Made by a program: the position numbers and the translations under genes
From: Streptomyces sp. TG1A-8
Lineage (GTDB): Bacteria > Actinomycetota > Actinomycetes > Streptomycetales > Streptomycetaceae
Reading direction: 5' to 3'
Assembly: GCF_030499535.1 (NCBI RefSeq)
Contig: NZ_JASTLB010000001.1
Coordinates: 5,146,001 to 5,210,000 of the forward strand
DNA: 64,000 nt
Notes under the pieces: generated by a model
Seen by the model: only the letters and a program-made list of their open reading frames with translations
Databases searched by the model: none
Told to the model about the DNA's origin: nothing
Shown: positions 10,235 to 18,609 of the stretch, piece after piece
How positions within the stretch are numbered: position 1 is the stretch's first letter
How the letters are laid out: every line of letters starts with the position of its first letter

Positions 10235-10273
10235 CGAAGGGCCCCCGTCCGGGGTACGGACGGGGGCCTTTCG
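10235..10273 (+). terminator. terminator after qcrB
   Basis: 16-bp inverted repeat (10235-10250 with 10258-10273) with one G-U pair and a 7-base loop, 23 bases after the qcrB stop, with a short T run at the 3' side of the stem. Confidence 0.88.
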
Positions 10274-10351
10274 CCGCGTCCCGGGCTGGATAGGGTGGAT
10301 CTGTTCGAGACGCACGTCCCGCACTGCGGGACACCGACCCAGGAGCGGCTG

Positions 10352-11416
10352 ATGAGCGCTGTGACCCCCGCTGGAGGCGACACCGCGGCGGGCCGTTCCT
10401 GGCCCGCCCTGCTGAACGGCCTGCTGGCCGGCGACGACCTCACCGCCGACGACACGGCGTGGGCCATGGACAGGATCATGGGCGGCGAGGCGACCGACGC
10501 CCAGATCGCCGCCTTCGCGGTGGCGCTGCGGGCCAAGGGCGCCACCGTCGAGGAGATCAACGGGCTCGTGCGCACGATGTACGAGCACGCGAACGTGATC
10601 GAGGTGCCGGGCGCCACCGTCGACATCGTCGGCACGGGCGGCGACGGCGCGAGGACGGTCAACATCTCCACCATGTCGTCGATCGTCGTCGCCGGCACGG
10701 GCGCGAAGGTCGTCAAGCACGGCAACCGGGCCGCCTCCTCCGCCTCCGGCGCGTCCGACGTGCTGAGCAGGCTGGGCGTCAACCTCGACCTGACCCCGCA
10801 GCAGGTGGTGCGGGTCGCCGAGGAGGCCGGCATCACCTTCTGCTTCGCCGTGAGGTTCCACCCCGCGCTGCGCCACGTGGGCGCCGCCCGCGGCCAGCTG
10901 GGCATCCGGACGGTGTTCAACCTGCTCGGCCCGCTGACCAATCCGGCCAGGGTGAAGGCGCAGGCGGTCGGGGTCGCCGTCGCGCACGAGGCGCCGATCG
11001 TGGCGGGCGTCTTCGCCGAGCGCGGCCACTCCTCCCTGGTCTTCCGGGGCGACGACGGCCTGGACGAGCTGACCACCACCGCCACCTCCCGGGTGTGGGT
11101 GGTGCGGGACGGCAGGGTCACCGAGGAGGGCTTCGACCCGCGCGACGTCGGCCTGGACCTGGTCCCGGTGGAGGCCCTGCGGGGCGCCGACGCCGCCTAC
11201 AACGCCGAGGTGGCGCGGCGCCTGCTGGACGGCGAGGAGGGCCCGGTGCGCGACGCCGTGCTGTTGAACTCGGCCGCCGCGCTCGTGGCGCTGCGGCCCA
11301 CGGACGCCCCGCTGGCCGAGCAGATCCGGGCGGGCATGGCGAAGGCGGCGGAGTCGATCGACTCGGGCGCGGCGAAGCGGACGCTGGAGCGCTGGGTGGT
11401 GGCCAGCAACCGCTGA
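10352..11416 (+). CDS. trpD: anthranilate phosphoribosyltransferase
   Basis: Second step of tryptophan synthesis: transfers phosphoribosyl from PRPP to anthranilate. 354 residues. The PRPP and anthranilate sites are intact: [34 protein letters not shown] and [13 protein letters not shown] at 10352 with AGGAG at 10341-10345; an open frame reaches 10295 without a ribosome site. A possible -10 TAGGGT lies at 10291-10296. It sits apart from other trp genes but next to qcrB, as in mycobacteria. A 17-bp hairpin follows. Confidence 0.96.
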   Translation: MSAVTPAGGDTAAGRSWPALLNGLLAGDDLTADDTAWAMDRIMGGEATDAQIAAFAVALRAKGATVEEINGLVRTMYEHANVIEVPGATVDIVGTGGDGARTVNISTMSSIVVAGTGAKVVKHGNRAASSASGASDVLSRLGVNLDLTPQQVVRVAEEAGITFCFAVRFHPALRHVGAARGQLGIRTVFNLLGPLTNPARVKAQAVGVAVAHEAPIVAGVFAERGHSSLVFRGDDGLDELTTTATSRVWVVRDGRVTEEGFDPRDVGLDLVPVEALRGADAAYNAEVARRLLDGEEGPVRDAVLLNSAAALVALRPTDAPLAEQIRAGMAKAAESIDSGAAKRTLERWVVASNR

Positions 11417-11435
11417 CCGGCGCGGGCGACGGCGC

Positions 11436-11490
11436 GGTCCGGCACCGCCGGGCCCGCCGCCGGACGCCGCCCGCCCGGCGGTGCCGGACC
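11436..11490 (+). terminator. terminator after trpD
   Basis: Perfect 17-bp inverted repeat (11436-11452 with 11474-11490) around a 21-base loop, beginning 19 bases after the trpD stop. It separates trpD from the riboswitch-controlled gene downstream. Confidence 0.88.
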
Positions 11491-11576
11491 CCGCGTGCCC
11501 CGCGTGCCCCTGCGCGTGTCCCGGTATCCGGACAGGAGTTGCACCCCGTGGACCGTCCCGGTTAGCTTTTCGATCA

Positions 11577-11693
11577 GGTCATGAGTGACAGTCATGCGGC
11601 CCCGGCCGACTGTCCGGCAACCCTCCGTCCGTGGCGGGGTGCCCCGGGTGAAGACCAGGTCGCGGACAACACCGTCCGTGACAAGCGCGGACC
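11577..11693 (+). promoter_or_regulatory. SAM-IV riboswitch
   Basis: S-adenosylmethionine aptamer of the actinobacterial SAM-IV class. It aligns by eye along its whole length with the SAM-IV sequence I remember from Mycobacterium. P1 is GGTC 11577-11580 with GACC 11690-11693. P2 is formed by GACAGTC 11587-11593 with GACTGTC 11608-11614. The core GGCAACC, the segment GGGGTGCCCCGGGTGA and the 3' ACAAGCGCGG block are all present. The region 11417-11876 otherwise holds only the trpD terminator and a six-codon ORF. It lies in the leader of the SufS-like gene at 11877, which fits control of sulfur metabolism by SAM. Confidence 0.94.
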
Positions 11694-11752
11694 CCTCACA
11701 CGCGGTGCACGGGCGTGGGGCCAGGGGTCCTGGTCGTTCGAGGGAGCCTTCC

Positions 11753-11773
11753 GTGAGCAAGCGAATGCGCTAG
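11753..11773 (+). CDS. six-codon leader ORF between SAM-IV riboswitch and desulfurase
   Basis: GTG AGC AAG CGA ATG CGC TAG encodes (V/M)SKRMR. A good ribosome site (GAGGGAG at 11740-11746) stands at correct spacing. It lies 60 bases after the aptamer and about 100 bases before the desulfurase ATG, so it could be the translated element through which the aptamer acts, or a chance ORF. There is no coding evidence beyond the start context. Confidence 0.3.
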   Translation: MSKRMR

Positions 11774-11876
11774 GGCCGCAGAGCCCCGCCTCCGCGTACG
11801 CCTTTCCCTCTTCCGTCCCGCGCCGGAGCCCCGTCCGCCCGCGCGGCGACGCACCCAGCCTCACGGGAGTCCACCC

Positions 11877-13241
11877 ATGCCTGTCGCCACCGCCACCGCC
11901 GCCGGCCAGTCCCTCCGCGCCCCGCTGCCCGTCCTGGGCCGGGACGTCACCGTCCCGCTCGTCACCGGCGGCGAGGTCACCTACGCCGCGCTCGACTACG
12001 CCGCCAGCGCCCCCGCCCTCCAGCGCGTCTGGGACGACGTGGCCGCCTACGCCCCCTACTACGGCAGCGTGCACCGCGGCGCCGGTCACCTCTCCCAGCT
12101 GTCCACCGAGCTGTTCGAGGACGCCCGCCGCACGGTCGCCGCGTTCCTCGACTGCCGGGAGGACGACCAGGTGGTCTTCACCCGGTCCACCACGGACTCC
12201 CTGAACCTGCTGGCCCACGCCCTGCCGGCCGGCTGCGAGGTCTTCGTCTTCGAGACCGAGCACCACGCCGCCCTGCTGCCCTGGCGGGACGCGAAGGTGA
12301 CCTGCCTCGACGCCCCGCGCAGCCCCGGGCAGGCCGTGCGGACCCTGGAGCGGGCGCTGGCCGGCCGCGACGCCCACGGCCCGGCCCTGGTCTGCGTCAC
12401 CGGCGCCTCCAACGTCACCGGCGAACTGTGGCCGGTCCGCGAGCTGGCCGCCGCCGCGCACGCCCACGGCGCCCGCATCGTCCTCGACGCCGCCCAGCTG
12501 GCCCCGCACCACCCGGTCGGCGTCCGCGAGCTGGACGTCGACTGGGTCGCCTTCTCCGGTCACAAGCTGTACGCCCCCTTCGGCTCCGGCGTGCTGGCCG
12601 GCCGCGCCGACTGGCTGCGCGCGGCCGGGCCGTACCTGGCCGGCGGCGGCGCCAGCCGCAGGGTCACCCGGCGCGCGGACGGGGGGGTGGACGTGGAGTG
12701 GCACGACGGCGCCGCCCGTCATGAGGCCGGCTCCCCGAACGTGATCGGCGCCCACTCCATCGCCTCGGCCTGCAAGGCCCTCACCGAGGCCGGCTTCGAC
12801 GCGCTCGTGGCCCGCGAACAGCACCTCCTCCGCACGGTCCGCGCGGGCCTCGCCGAGGTGCCCGGGGTGCGGGTGCTGTCCCTCTTCGGCGACGACGCCC
12901 CGCGCGTCGGCGTGCTCTCCTTCGTGGTCGAGGGCTGGAACAGCTCCCACTTCGCCGCCGCCCTGTCCGCCGAGTACGGCATCGGGGTGCGCGACGGCCT
13001 CTTCTGCGCCCACCCGCTCGTGCGCGTCCTGCTGGGCGGCGCCCCCGGGACGCGGGGCGAGTGCGGCGCCTCCGGGGCCGCACCCGGCGAGGAGTCCCTC
13101 GACGCCGTCCGCGTCAGCTTCGGCGCGGGCACCCCCGACGAGCACGTCACCCGCTTCCTCGCGGCGGTCGGGGAACTGGTGTCCGGGGGCGCCAAGTGGC
13201 GGTACCGCACGGAGGACGGCCGCTGCGTGCCCGTGGTCTGA
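11877..13241 (+). CDS. SufS-like cysteine desulfurase / class V aminotransferase
   Basis: PLP enzyme predicted to mobilise sulfur from cysteine. 454 residues. PLP contacts are FTRSTTDSLN, ETEHHAALLPW and LDAAQLAPH; the PLP lysine is Lys230 in SGHKLYAPFGSG. The catalytic cysteine expected in the SufS motif is Cys377 in RDGLFCAHPLV. It lacks suf neighbours; the main cluster is elsewhere. ATG at 11877 with CGGGAG about seven bases upstream. Expression is probably SAM-controlled through the upstream SAM-IV element. The C-terminal segment after about 420 is variable. A selenocysteine lyase-like or other sulfur-transfer role cannot be excluded. Confidence 0.9.
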   Translation: MPVATATAAGQSLRAPLPVLGRDVTVPLVTGGEVTYAALDYAASAPALQRVWDDVAAYAPYYGSVHRGAGHLSQLSTELFEDARRTVAAFLDCREDDQVVFTRSTTDSLNLLAHALPAGCEVFVFETEHHAALLPWRDAKVTCLDAPRSPGQAVRTLERALAGRDAHGPALVCVTGASNVTGELWPVRELAAAAHAHGARIVLDAAQLAPHHPVGVRELDVDWVAFSGHKLYAPFGSGVLAGRADWLRAAGPYLAGGGASRRVTRRADGGVDVEWHDGAARHEAGSPNVIGAHSIASACKALTEAGFDALVAREQHLLRTVRAGLAEVPGVRVLSLFGDDAPRVGVLSFVVEGWNSSHFAAALSAEYGIGVRDGLFCAHPLVRVLLGGAPGTRGECGASGAAPGEESLDAVRVSFGAGTPDEHVTRFLAAVGELVSGGAKWRYRTEDGRCVPVV

Positions 13242-13263
13242 CCCGCGCCCGCTCAGGCGGCCC

Positions 13264-13545
13264 TCACGAGTCCAGCCCGATCGCGAAGGCCGCCTCCAGG
13301 TCGTGCTGGGAGTACGTCCGGAACGCGACGTGCGTGTCCGTGCCCTCCACCCCGGGGATCTTGCTGATCCGCCCCGGGATGACCTCGGCCAGGTCCTCGT
13401 GCCGCCGCACCCGCACCATCGCGATCAGGTCGTAGGTTCCCGTGACGGAGAAGACCTCGCTCACCGACTCCAGCGAGGCGATCCGCTCGGCGATCTCCGG
13501 AATCCGGTCCACGCTGGTCTTGATCAGAACGATCGCGGTGATCAC
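13264..13545 (-). CDS. stand-alone Lrp/AsnC ligand-binding (RAM) domain protein
   Basis: 93-residue protein consisting only of the C-terminal effector-binding domain of Lrp/AsnC regulators. It shows TAIVLIKTSVDRIPEIAERIASLESVSEVFSVTGTYDLIAMVRV with no helix-turn-helix. Such proteins bind amino acids and form oligomers without DNA binding by themselves. GTG at 13545 with GGGAGAGA upstream; the start overlaps the rhomboid stop by four bases, so the two are co-translated. Confidence 0.88.
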   Translation of the reverse strand: MITAIVLIKTSVDRIPEIAERIASLESVSEVFSVTGTYDLIAMVRVRRHEDLAEVIPGRISKIPGVEGTDTHVAFRTYSQHDLEAAFAIGLDS

Positions 13546-14282
13546 GGCTGTGTCTCTCCCTCGGGGGCCGGAGCAGGGGCGTCTTTCACTGTAGTCGTAC
13601 GGAATCGGACCCACGCGTACCCGAAGCCGAGCCCGAAGCCGACCAGGTGGGCGAGGTAGGCCACCCCCGGTCCCCCGGTGGCCCGGCCCGCCGCCAGCCA
13701 CTGCAGGGCCGCCCAGAAGGGCAGCACCACCCACGCGGGGAACCGCACCGGCAGGAAGAACAGGAAGGGCAGGAGACTGGTCACCCGGGCGCGGGGGAAA
13801 AGGTAGAGGAAGGCGCCGAGGACCGCCGAGACCGCTCCCGAGGCACCCACCAGCGACTGCCCGGAGGCGGCGTTGGCGACCGCGTAGCCCAGCAGGGCGA
13901 GGTAGCCGCAGCCGACGTAGAACAGGGTGAACTCCGCCCGGCCCATCCGCTCCTCGGTCATGGCCCCGAAGACCAGGAGGAAGAGCATGTTGCCGAGCAG
14001 GTGCACCCAGCCGCCGTGCACGAACAGGGCCGTGACCGGGGTGAGGGCCTCCTGGGCCGGCACGGCGAAGAGGTCGGCCGGGACGACCCCCCAGCGCCGG
14101 AAGTACGCGCGCCGGGCGGCGAACAGCGCGTCCCCGGAGCCGTACGCCGTGGTGAGCCCCGAGGCCGGGCCCAGGGCGAAGACCAGGCAGCACAGGCCCA
14201 TGAGGAGGTAGGTCATCGGTGCCGAGGTGCCGCGCAGCGCCCTGGGGGTCCGGCCGGCCGACGTGCTCCAGTTCCCGGTCAT
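13542..14282 (-). CDS. rhomboid-family intramembrane serine protease
   Basis: Six-helix membrane protein of about 246 residues with the rhomboid active-site elements. HGGWVHLLGNMLFLLVFG is the L1/TM2 His-Asn region, GASGAVSAVLGAF contains the nucleophile Ser, and AHLVGFGLGF holds the catalytic His. The start is uncertain: ATG at 14282 (chosen, gives a short cytosolic lead) or ATG at 14216 (224 residues); neither has a clear ribosome site. Substrates unknown. Cotranscribed with the RAM-domain gene. Confidence 0.9.
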   Translation of the reverse strand: MTGNWSTSAGRTPRALRGTSAPMTYLLMGLCCLVFALGPASGLTTAYGSGDALFAARRAYFRRWGVVPADLFAVPAQEALTPVTALFVHGGWVHLLGNMLFLLVFGAMTEERMGRAEFTLFYVGCGYLALLGYAVANAASGQSLVGASGAVSAVLGAFLYLFPRARVTSLLPFLFFLPVRFPAWVVLPFWAALQWLAAGRATGGPGVAYLAHLVGFGLGFGYAWVRFRTTTVKDAPAPAPEGETQP

Positions 14283-14435
14283 GACTACAGAGCATGACGT
14301 AACCGGACGCATCGTCACAGACCGCCTCGCCGCCGTGAACGGACGGGCGGCGGGGACCCCCCAGGCCGTAGGGTTACGAGCCACACGCGCCGGGGAGCGG
14401 CGCGCACCGACCCGAGAAGGAAGCGGACAGTCACG

Positions 14436-14675
14436 ATGACGGTTCCCCTGCCGACCGCCACGACACGGTGGCGCTGCACCCTCTGCGGCAACCTCACCCG
14501 TTTCGACGTGACCCGCTCGTCGAGGGTCGTCGAGTACGTCCACCTCGATCTCGCCGGTGAGCCGGTGGTCGAGGAGCGCGAGGTGGTCAGTGAGACCATC
14601 GAATCGGTGCGCTGCCGCTGGTGCAACGCGGTGGACCAGGTGGAACTCGTGGACAGGCCGGGCGCCGGCTCCTGA
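14436..14675 (+). CDS. small zinc-ribbon-like hypothetical protein
   Basis: 79 residues with two Cys-x2-Cys pairs (CTLCGN and CRWCNA) separated by about 45 residues, a layout that suggests a single structural zinc. ATG at 14436. Coding signal is clear from the third-position GC bias and its position between real genes. I do not recognise a named family; conserved in streptomycetes by synteny as I recall, function unknown. Confidence 0.8.
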   Translation: MTVPLPTATTRWRCTLCGNLTRFDVTRSSRVVEYVHLDLAGEPVVEEREVVSETIESVRCRWCNAVDQVELVDRPGAGS

Positions 14676-14722
14676 GCGGAGCGGCCCGGCGGAGGCATCT
14701 TCTCGGCATTGGGGTGTGACGG

Positions 14723-16066
14723 ATGGCGGAGACCGCAGGCGGGGAGCCGGGCGACGGCGCCGCCGAGGTGCTTGACCGTCCGCTGCCCGACGGTGTGCGC
14801 CGGCGGGTCGTGCAGATCGTCTCGGACGGCTTCGGCCGGCTGACCGTGGCGGAACTGCCCGCCCAGCTCAGGCAGTACGCGCGGTTCGCGGCGAACCGGC
14901 GGGCCAAGTTCGCCGGGAACGCGATGGCGGCCGCGCTGGAGACCGACCCGCTGTTCCGGCAGCGGATCGGGGACCGGCTCAGAGAGGCGCAGCCGGAACT
15001 CGCCGGCGCCCTCGACTCCGGCTCCCCGACCCCGGCCGCGGACCCGCTCGACGTGGCGGCCGCGGCCTACGTGCTGCGCCCCGCGGGCTGGGTGAAGCTG
15101 GTCACCGCGGCCGGCGAGGAGGCCCAGCGCGCGGACGCCGAGCGGGCCGAGGAGGAGAGCCGGGCCGAGGTGGAGCGGCTGCGCGAGGAGCTGGCCCGCG
15201 CCCGCGAGCAGACCCGCTCGGAGACCGAACGGCTGCGCGTCGAGCTGGAGTCCGCCAAGCGGGAGGCGGAGTCGCTGCACCGCAAGCTCCGGGCCGCGCA
15301 CAGCGACGTCAAGCGCGGGGAGGCCGCCCTGCGCAAGGTGCAGGGCGAGATGGAGGCCGTGCGCGCGGAGGGGCAGGCGCAGGTGTCGGCCGCCGAGAGC
15401 GAGTCCCGGCGGCTCAAGGCCCGCCTCGCCGAGGCCGAGGCGGCGCTGGAGTCGACCCGTCGGGCGGCCCGCGAGGGGCGCAGCGTCGAGGACATGCGGG
15501 TGCGGCTGCTGCTCGACACCCTGCTGGACGCCACCCAGGGGCTGCGGCGTGAGCTGGCCCTGCCGCCGGTGTCCGTGCGCCCCGCGGAGACCGTGGACGC
15601 GGTCGAACCGGGCCGGATGACCCCGAAGGACATCGCGGCCCGCGCCCTGTCCGAGCACGACCCCGCGATCCTGGACCAGCTGCTCGCGCTGCCGCAGGCA
15701 CACCTGGTCGTCGACGGCTACAACGTCACCAAGACCGGTTATCCGCAGATGCCGCTGGAGAAGCAGCGGCTCAGGCTGCTCGGGCAGCTCTCGGCGCTCG
15801 CCGCGCAGACCGGCGCCGAGGTCACGTGCGTCTTCGACGGCGCCGAGCTGGTCGCCCCGGTGCTGCTCGCGCCGCCGCGCGGGGTGCGGGTGCTGTTCTC
15901 CAAGCCGGGGGTCACGGCCGACGAGCTGATCCGCCAGCTCGTGCGCGCGGAGCCGCCCGGCCGTCCGGTCATCGTCGCCTCCACCGACCGGGAGGTGGCC
16001 GACGGGGTCGCCCGGGCCGGTGCCCGACCGGTCGCCTCTGCGGTGCTTCTGAAGCGACTGTCCTGA
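14723..16066 (+). CDS. NYN (YacP-like) domain RNA-binding/nuclease-like protein with coiled coil
   Basis: 447 residues in three parts. The N-terminal alpha-helical region (about 1-130) is followed by a long charged coiled coil (about 135-265, rich in EERLREELARARE-type heptads). The C-terminal NYN/PIN-like domain (about 320-447) carries HLVVDGYNVTKTGYP, VTCVFDGAE, RVLFSKPGVTADELI and VASTDREVADG; acidic residues are placed as in YacP/Rae1-type nucleases. The related B. subtilis YacP (Rae1) is a ribosome-associated endonuclease; the role here is inferred. ATG at 14723. Confidence 0.88.
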   Translation: MAETAGGEPGDGAAEVLDRPLPDGVRRRVVQIVSDGFGRLTVAELPAQLRQYARFAANRRAKFAGNAMAAALETDPLFRQRIGDRLREAQPELAGALDSGSPTPAADPLDVAAAAYVLRPAGWVKLVTAAGEEAQRADAERAEEESRAEVERLREELARAREQTRSETERLRVELESAKREAESLHRKLRAAHSDVKRGEAALRKVQGEMEAVRAEGQAQVSAAESESRRLKARLAEAEAALESTRRAAREGRSVEDMRVRLLLDTLLDATQGLRRELALPPVSVRPAETVDAVEPGRMTPKDIAARALSEHDPAILDQLLALPQAHLVVDGYNVTKTGYPQMPLEKQRLRLLGQLSALAAQTGAEVTCVFDGAELVAPVLLAPPRGVRVLFSKPGVTADELIRQLVRAEPPGRPVIVASTDREVADGVARAGARPVASAVLLKRLS

Positions 16067-16195
16067 AGGTCCTGCGGGCAGGCGTAATGCCCCAATTGGC
16101 CGTGTTGTTGCGCAACGTAGTGTCAATTGAGCATCACCGCACGTGTATTGAGTGCAAAGAATGCATGGAGTGACCGTCTTTTTTGGCGTCAGGAT

Positions 16196-16225
16196 TTGAA
16201 CTGATCACAGCCAGGTCACTAGGGT
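16196..16225 (+). promoter_or_regulatory. vegetative-type promoter for NlpC/P60 gene
   Basis: TTGAAC (16196-16201), an 18-base spacer and TAGGGT (16220-16225) form one of the best HrdB-like promoters in the window, about 45 bases before the gene. The upstream sequence to 16070 is unusually AT-rich for this genome. I looked for a ydaO/c-di-AMP aptamer here, as found before other Streptomyces cell-wall hydrolase genes, and did not see one. Confidence 0.7.
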
Positions 16226-16278
16226 CAGGGCTCGAACCTCCGAACGGGTGATCACTCATAAGAAGGAGTTCATCCTCC

Positions 16279-17310
16279 GTGGCGTCCCACCGTCGACCCA
16301 AGCAGCCGAGCCGCACGCGTGTGACCGTGCTGACCACCGCAGCCGCCGCTGCCGTCGCGCTGAGCGCGAACGCCGCCAACGCCGCTCCCAGCGAGAAGCT
16401 GAACAAGGACGAGGTGAAGGCGAAGGTCGACAAGCTCTACGAACAGGCCGAGCAGGCCACCGAGAAGTACAACGGTGCCAAGGAGAAGCAGGAGAAGCTC
16501 CAGAAGGAGATCTCCACCATCCAGGACAACGTCGCCCGGGGCCAGCAGGACCTCAACAAGCTGCGTGACGGCCTGGGTTCGCTGGCCACCGCCCAGTACC
16601 GCTCCGGCGGCATCGACCCCTCGGTCCAGCTCTTCCTGTCCTCCGACCCGGACGACTACCTCGACAAGGCCTCCACGCTCGACCAGTTGAGCGGACAGCA
16701 GGTCGAGGCGCTGAAGAAGATCCAGGACAAGCAGCGCGAACTGGCCCAGGAGCGGGCCGAGGCCACCGAGAAGCTCCAGGACCTCGCTTCCACCCGCACC
16801 GAGCTGGGCAAGAAGAAGAAGGAGGTCCAGGGCAAGCTCGCCGAGGCGCAGAAGCTCCTCAACACCCTGACCGCCAAGGAGAAGGCCGCGCTCGCCGCCG
16901 AGCAGTCACGGGCCAGCCGCTCCTCCACCGAGCGCGTCGACCTGGGCAACGACAGCTCCGCCTCCGGCCGGGCCGCCGCCGCCTTCGCCGCCGCCCAGAG
17001 CGTGATGGGCTCGCCGTACGTGTACGGCGCCTCCGGCCCGTCCTCCTTCGACTGCTCGGGCCTGACCTCCTGGGCCTACGCCCAGGCCGGCGTCGCCATC
17101 CCGCGCACCTCCGAGGCGCAGGCCACCATCGGCGCCCACCTCTCGCTGAGCCAGCTCCAGGTCGGCGACCTCGTGTTCTTCTACGGCGACCTGCACCACG
17201 TCGGCCTGTACGCCGGCAACGGCCAGGTGCTGCACGCCCCGCACACCGGTGCGGTCGTGCGCTACGAGGCGATCGGCAACATGCCGTTCCAGTTCGGCGT
17301 CCGGGTCTGA
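16279..17310 (+). CDS. secreted NlpC/P60 peptidoglycan endopeptidase (RipA-like)
   Basis: Secreted D,L-endopeptidase likely acting on peptidoglycan stem peptides. 343 residues: Sec signal ending ANAANA-AP near residue 36, a long coiled-coil domain (about 42-215), then a C-terminal NlpC/P60 domain with the catalytic Cys259 in FDCSGLTSWAYAQAG and His in DLHHVGLYAG. GTG start at 16279 with AAGAAGGAG upstream. Paralogous to the next gene. In mycobacteria the NlpC/P60 gene Rv2190c has the same neighbourhood. Confidence 0.94.
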   Translation: MASHRRPKQPSRTRVTVLTTAAAAAVALSANAANAAPSEKLNKDEVKAKVDKLYEQAEQATEKYNGAKEKQEKLQKEISTIQDNVARGQQDLNKLRDGLGSLATAQYRSGGIDPSVQLFLSSDPDDYLDKASTLDQLSGQQVEALKKIQDKQRELAQERAEATEKLQDLASTRTELGKKKKEVQGKLAEAQKLLNTLTAKEKAALAAEQSRASRSSTERVDLGNDSSASGRAAAAFAAAQSVMGSPYVYGASGPSSFDCSGLTSWAYAQAGVAIPRTSEAQATIGAHLSLSQLQVGDLVFFYGDLHHVGLYAGNGQVLHAPHTGAVVRYEAIGNMPFQFGVRV

Positions 17311-17400
17311 CCCCGGCCCCCGGCGGACCGCTCCGATCCCGCCGGAACACGGTCACCGGAGCGCCCGAACGGGCGAATCCCGGCGACCGGAACTGACTCC

Positions 17401-17436
17401 GCGCCCCGCCGGTGACCTGCGTCAGCGGCGGGGCGC
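17401..17436 (+). terminator. hairpin between the two NlpC/P60 genes
   Basis: Perfect 10-bp inverted repeat (17401-17410 with 17427-17436, GCGCCCCGCC arms), about 90 bases after the first NlpC/P60 stop and about 140 bases before the second start. It suggests the paralogs are separate transcription units. Confidence 0.55.
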
Positions 17437-17572
17437 CGCGGTGCGCGGCCACCGGAGGCCTTTGGCCGCGGCCCTTCCGCACGGCTACTGTCTGCCGCGT
17501 TTCCCCGGCGCGGGGGTTCCCCCGTCCCCGGCGCCGGGGGAGCGGTACCCGTCCGTCAGCAGAAGGACCGCC

Positions 17573-18583
17573 GTGGGGCTTCACCGCCGCCTTGCACCGC
17601 CCGGACTCGACCGGGGCGCCGCCTCCCTGTGCCTGGTGTCGGCCGCCGTCGCCGCGCTCGGCGCCGTACCGGCGCACGCGGCACCGCACGACGACACCCG
17701 GGCGGAGGTGGACCGCCTGTACGCACAGGCCGAGAAGGCCACCGAGGCCTACGACCGGGCCGGCGAGCGGGCCGGGGTGCTGCGCCGGGAGATCCGGGAC
17801 GCGCAGGACCGGATCGCCCGGCAGCAGCAGCGCGTCAACGCCCTGCGCGAGCGGCTCGGCGCGCAGGCCGGTGCCCAGTACCGCGCCGGCGGCGTCGACC
17901 CGGCCGTCGCCCTGCTCTTCTCCGACGACCCGGACGACTACCTCGACAGGGCCGCCACCCTCGACCGCATCGGCGCCCGGCAGACCGGACAGCTGCGGCA
18001 GCTGCGGTCGGTGATGCGCGAACTCGCCCAGGAGCGCGCCGAGGCCGGCGGCAAGCTCGCCGAACTGGAGCGCAGCCGCAGGGCGGTCGCCGCGCACAAG
18101 CGGGCCGTGGAGGGCAAGCTCGCCCGGGCCCGGCTGCTGCTCGGCTCCCTGCCGGCCGCCGAGCGCGCCGCCTACGGCCGGGCCTCCCGCTCCGGCCGCA
18201 CCGGCCTGCCCGGTCCGGCCTGGGCCGCCGTCCCCGACGCCCGCGCCGCGGCCGCGGTGGCCGCCGCCCGCTCCGCCCTCGGCCGCCCCTACGTGTGGGG
18301 CGCCAACGGTCCCTCCGGCTTCGACTGCTCGGGCCTGATGCAGTGGTCGTACGGGCACGCCGGCATCCACCTGCCGCGCACCTCGCAGGAGCAGCGGTAC
18401 GCCGGCCGGCGCGTCCCGCTGTCCCAGGCGCGCCCGGGCGACCTGGTCGTCTACCGCTCCGACGCCGGCCACGTGGCGATGTACGTCGGCAACGGCCAGG
18501 TCATCCACGCCCCCCACCCGGGGGCCCCGGTGCGCTACGACCCGGTCGGCATGATGCCCGTCTCCTCCGTCACCCGGCCCTGA
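17573..18583 (+). CDS. secreted NlpC/P60 peptidoglycan endopeptidase, paralog
   Basis: 336 residues with the same architecture as the upstream gene: signal peptide ending PAHA-AP (about residue 38), coiled coil with the shared patch AQYRAGGVDPAVALLFSDDPDDYLD, then NlpC/P60 with Cys252 in FDCSGLMQWSYGHAG and His in DAGHVAMYVG. GTG at 17573 with AGAAGGA at 17561-17567. Tandem duplication is the obvious origin. The coiled coil may control access to the active site, as in RipA-type enzymes (inference). Confidence 0.94.
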   Translation: MGLHRRLAPPGLDRGAASLCLVSAAVAALGAVPAHAAPHDDTRAEVDRLYAQAEKATEAYDRAGERAGVLRREIRDAQDRIARQQQRVNALRERLGAQAGAQYRAGGVDPAVALLFSDDPDDYLDRAATLDRIGARQTGQLRQLRSVMRELAQERAEAGGKLAELERSRRAVAAHKRAVEGKLARARLLLGSLPAAERAAYGRASRSGRTGLPGPAWAAVPDARAAAAVAAARSALGRPYVWGANGPSGFDCSGLMQWSYGHAGIHLPRTSQEQRYAGRRVPLSQARPGDLVVYRSDAGHVAMYVGNGQVIHAPHPGAPVRYDPVGMMPVSSVTRP

Positions 18584-18609
18584 CCCGCCGCACGCCGTAC
18601 GATCGGCGG

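Noticed and set aside
16067..16278. possible ydaO (c-di-AMP) riboswitch before the NlpC/P60 gene
   Set aside because: Such aptamers occur before Streptomyces cell-wall hydrolase genes, but the conserved blocks I expect are not found in this 212-base stretch; only a promoter is evident.
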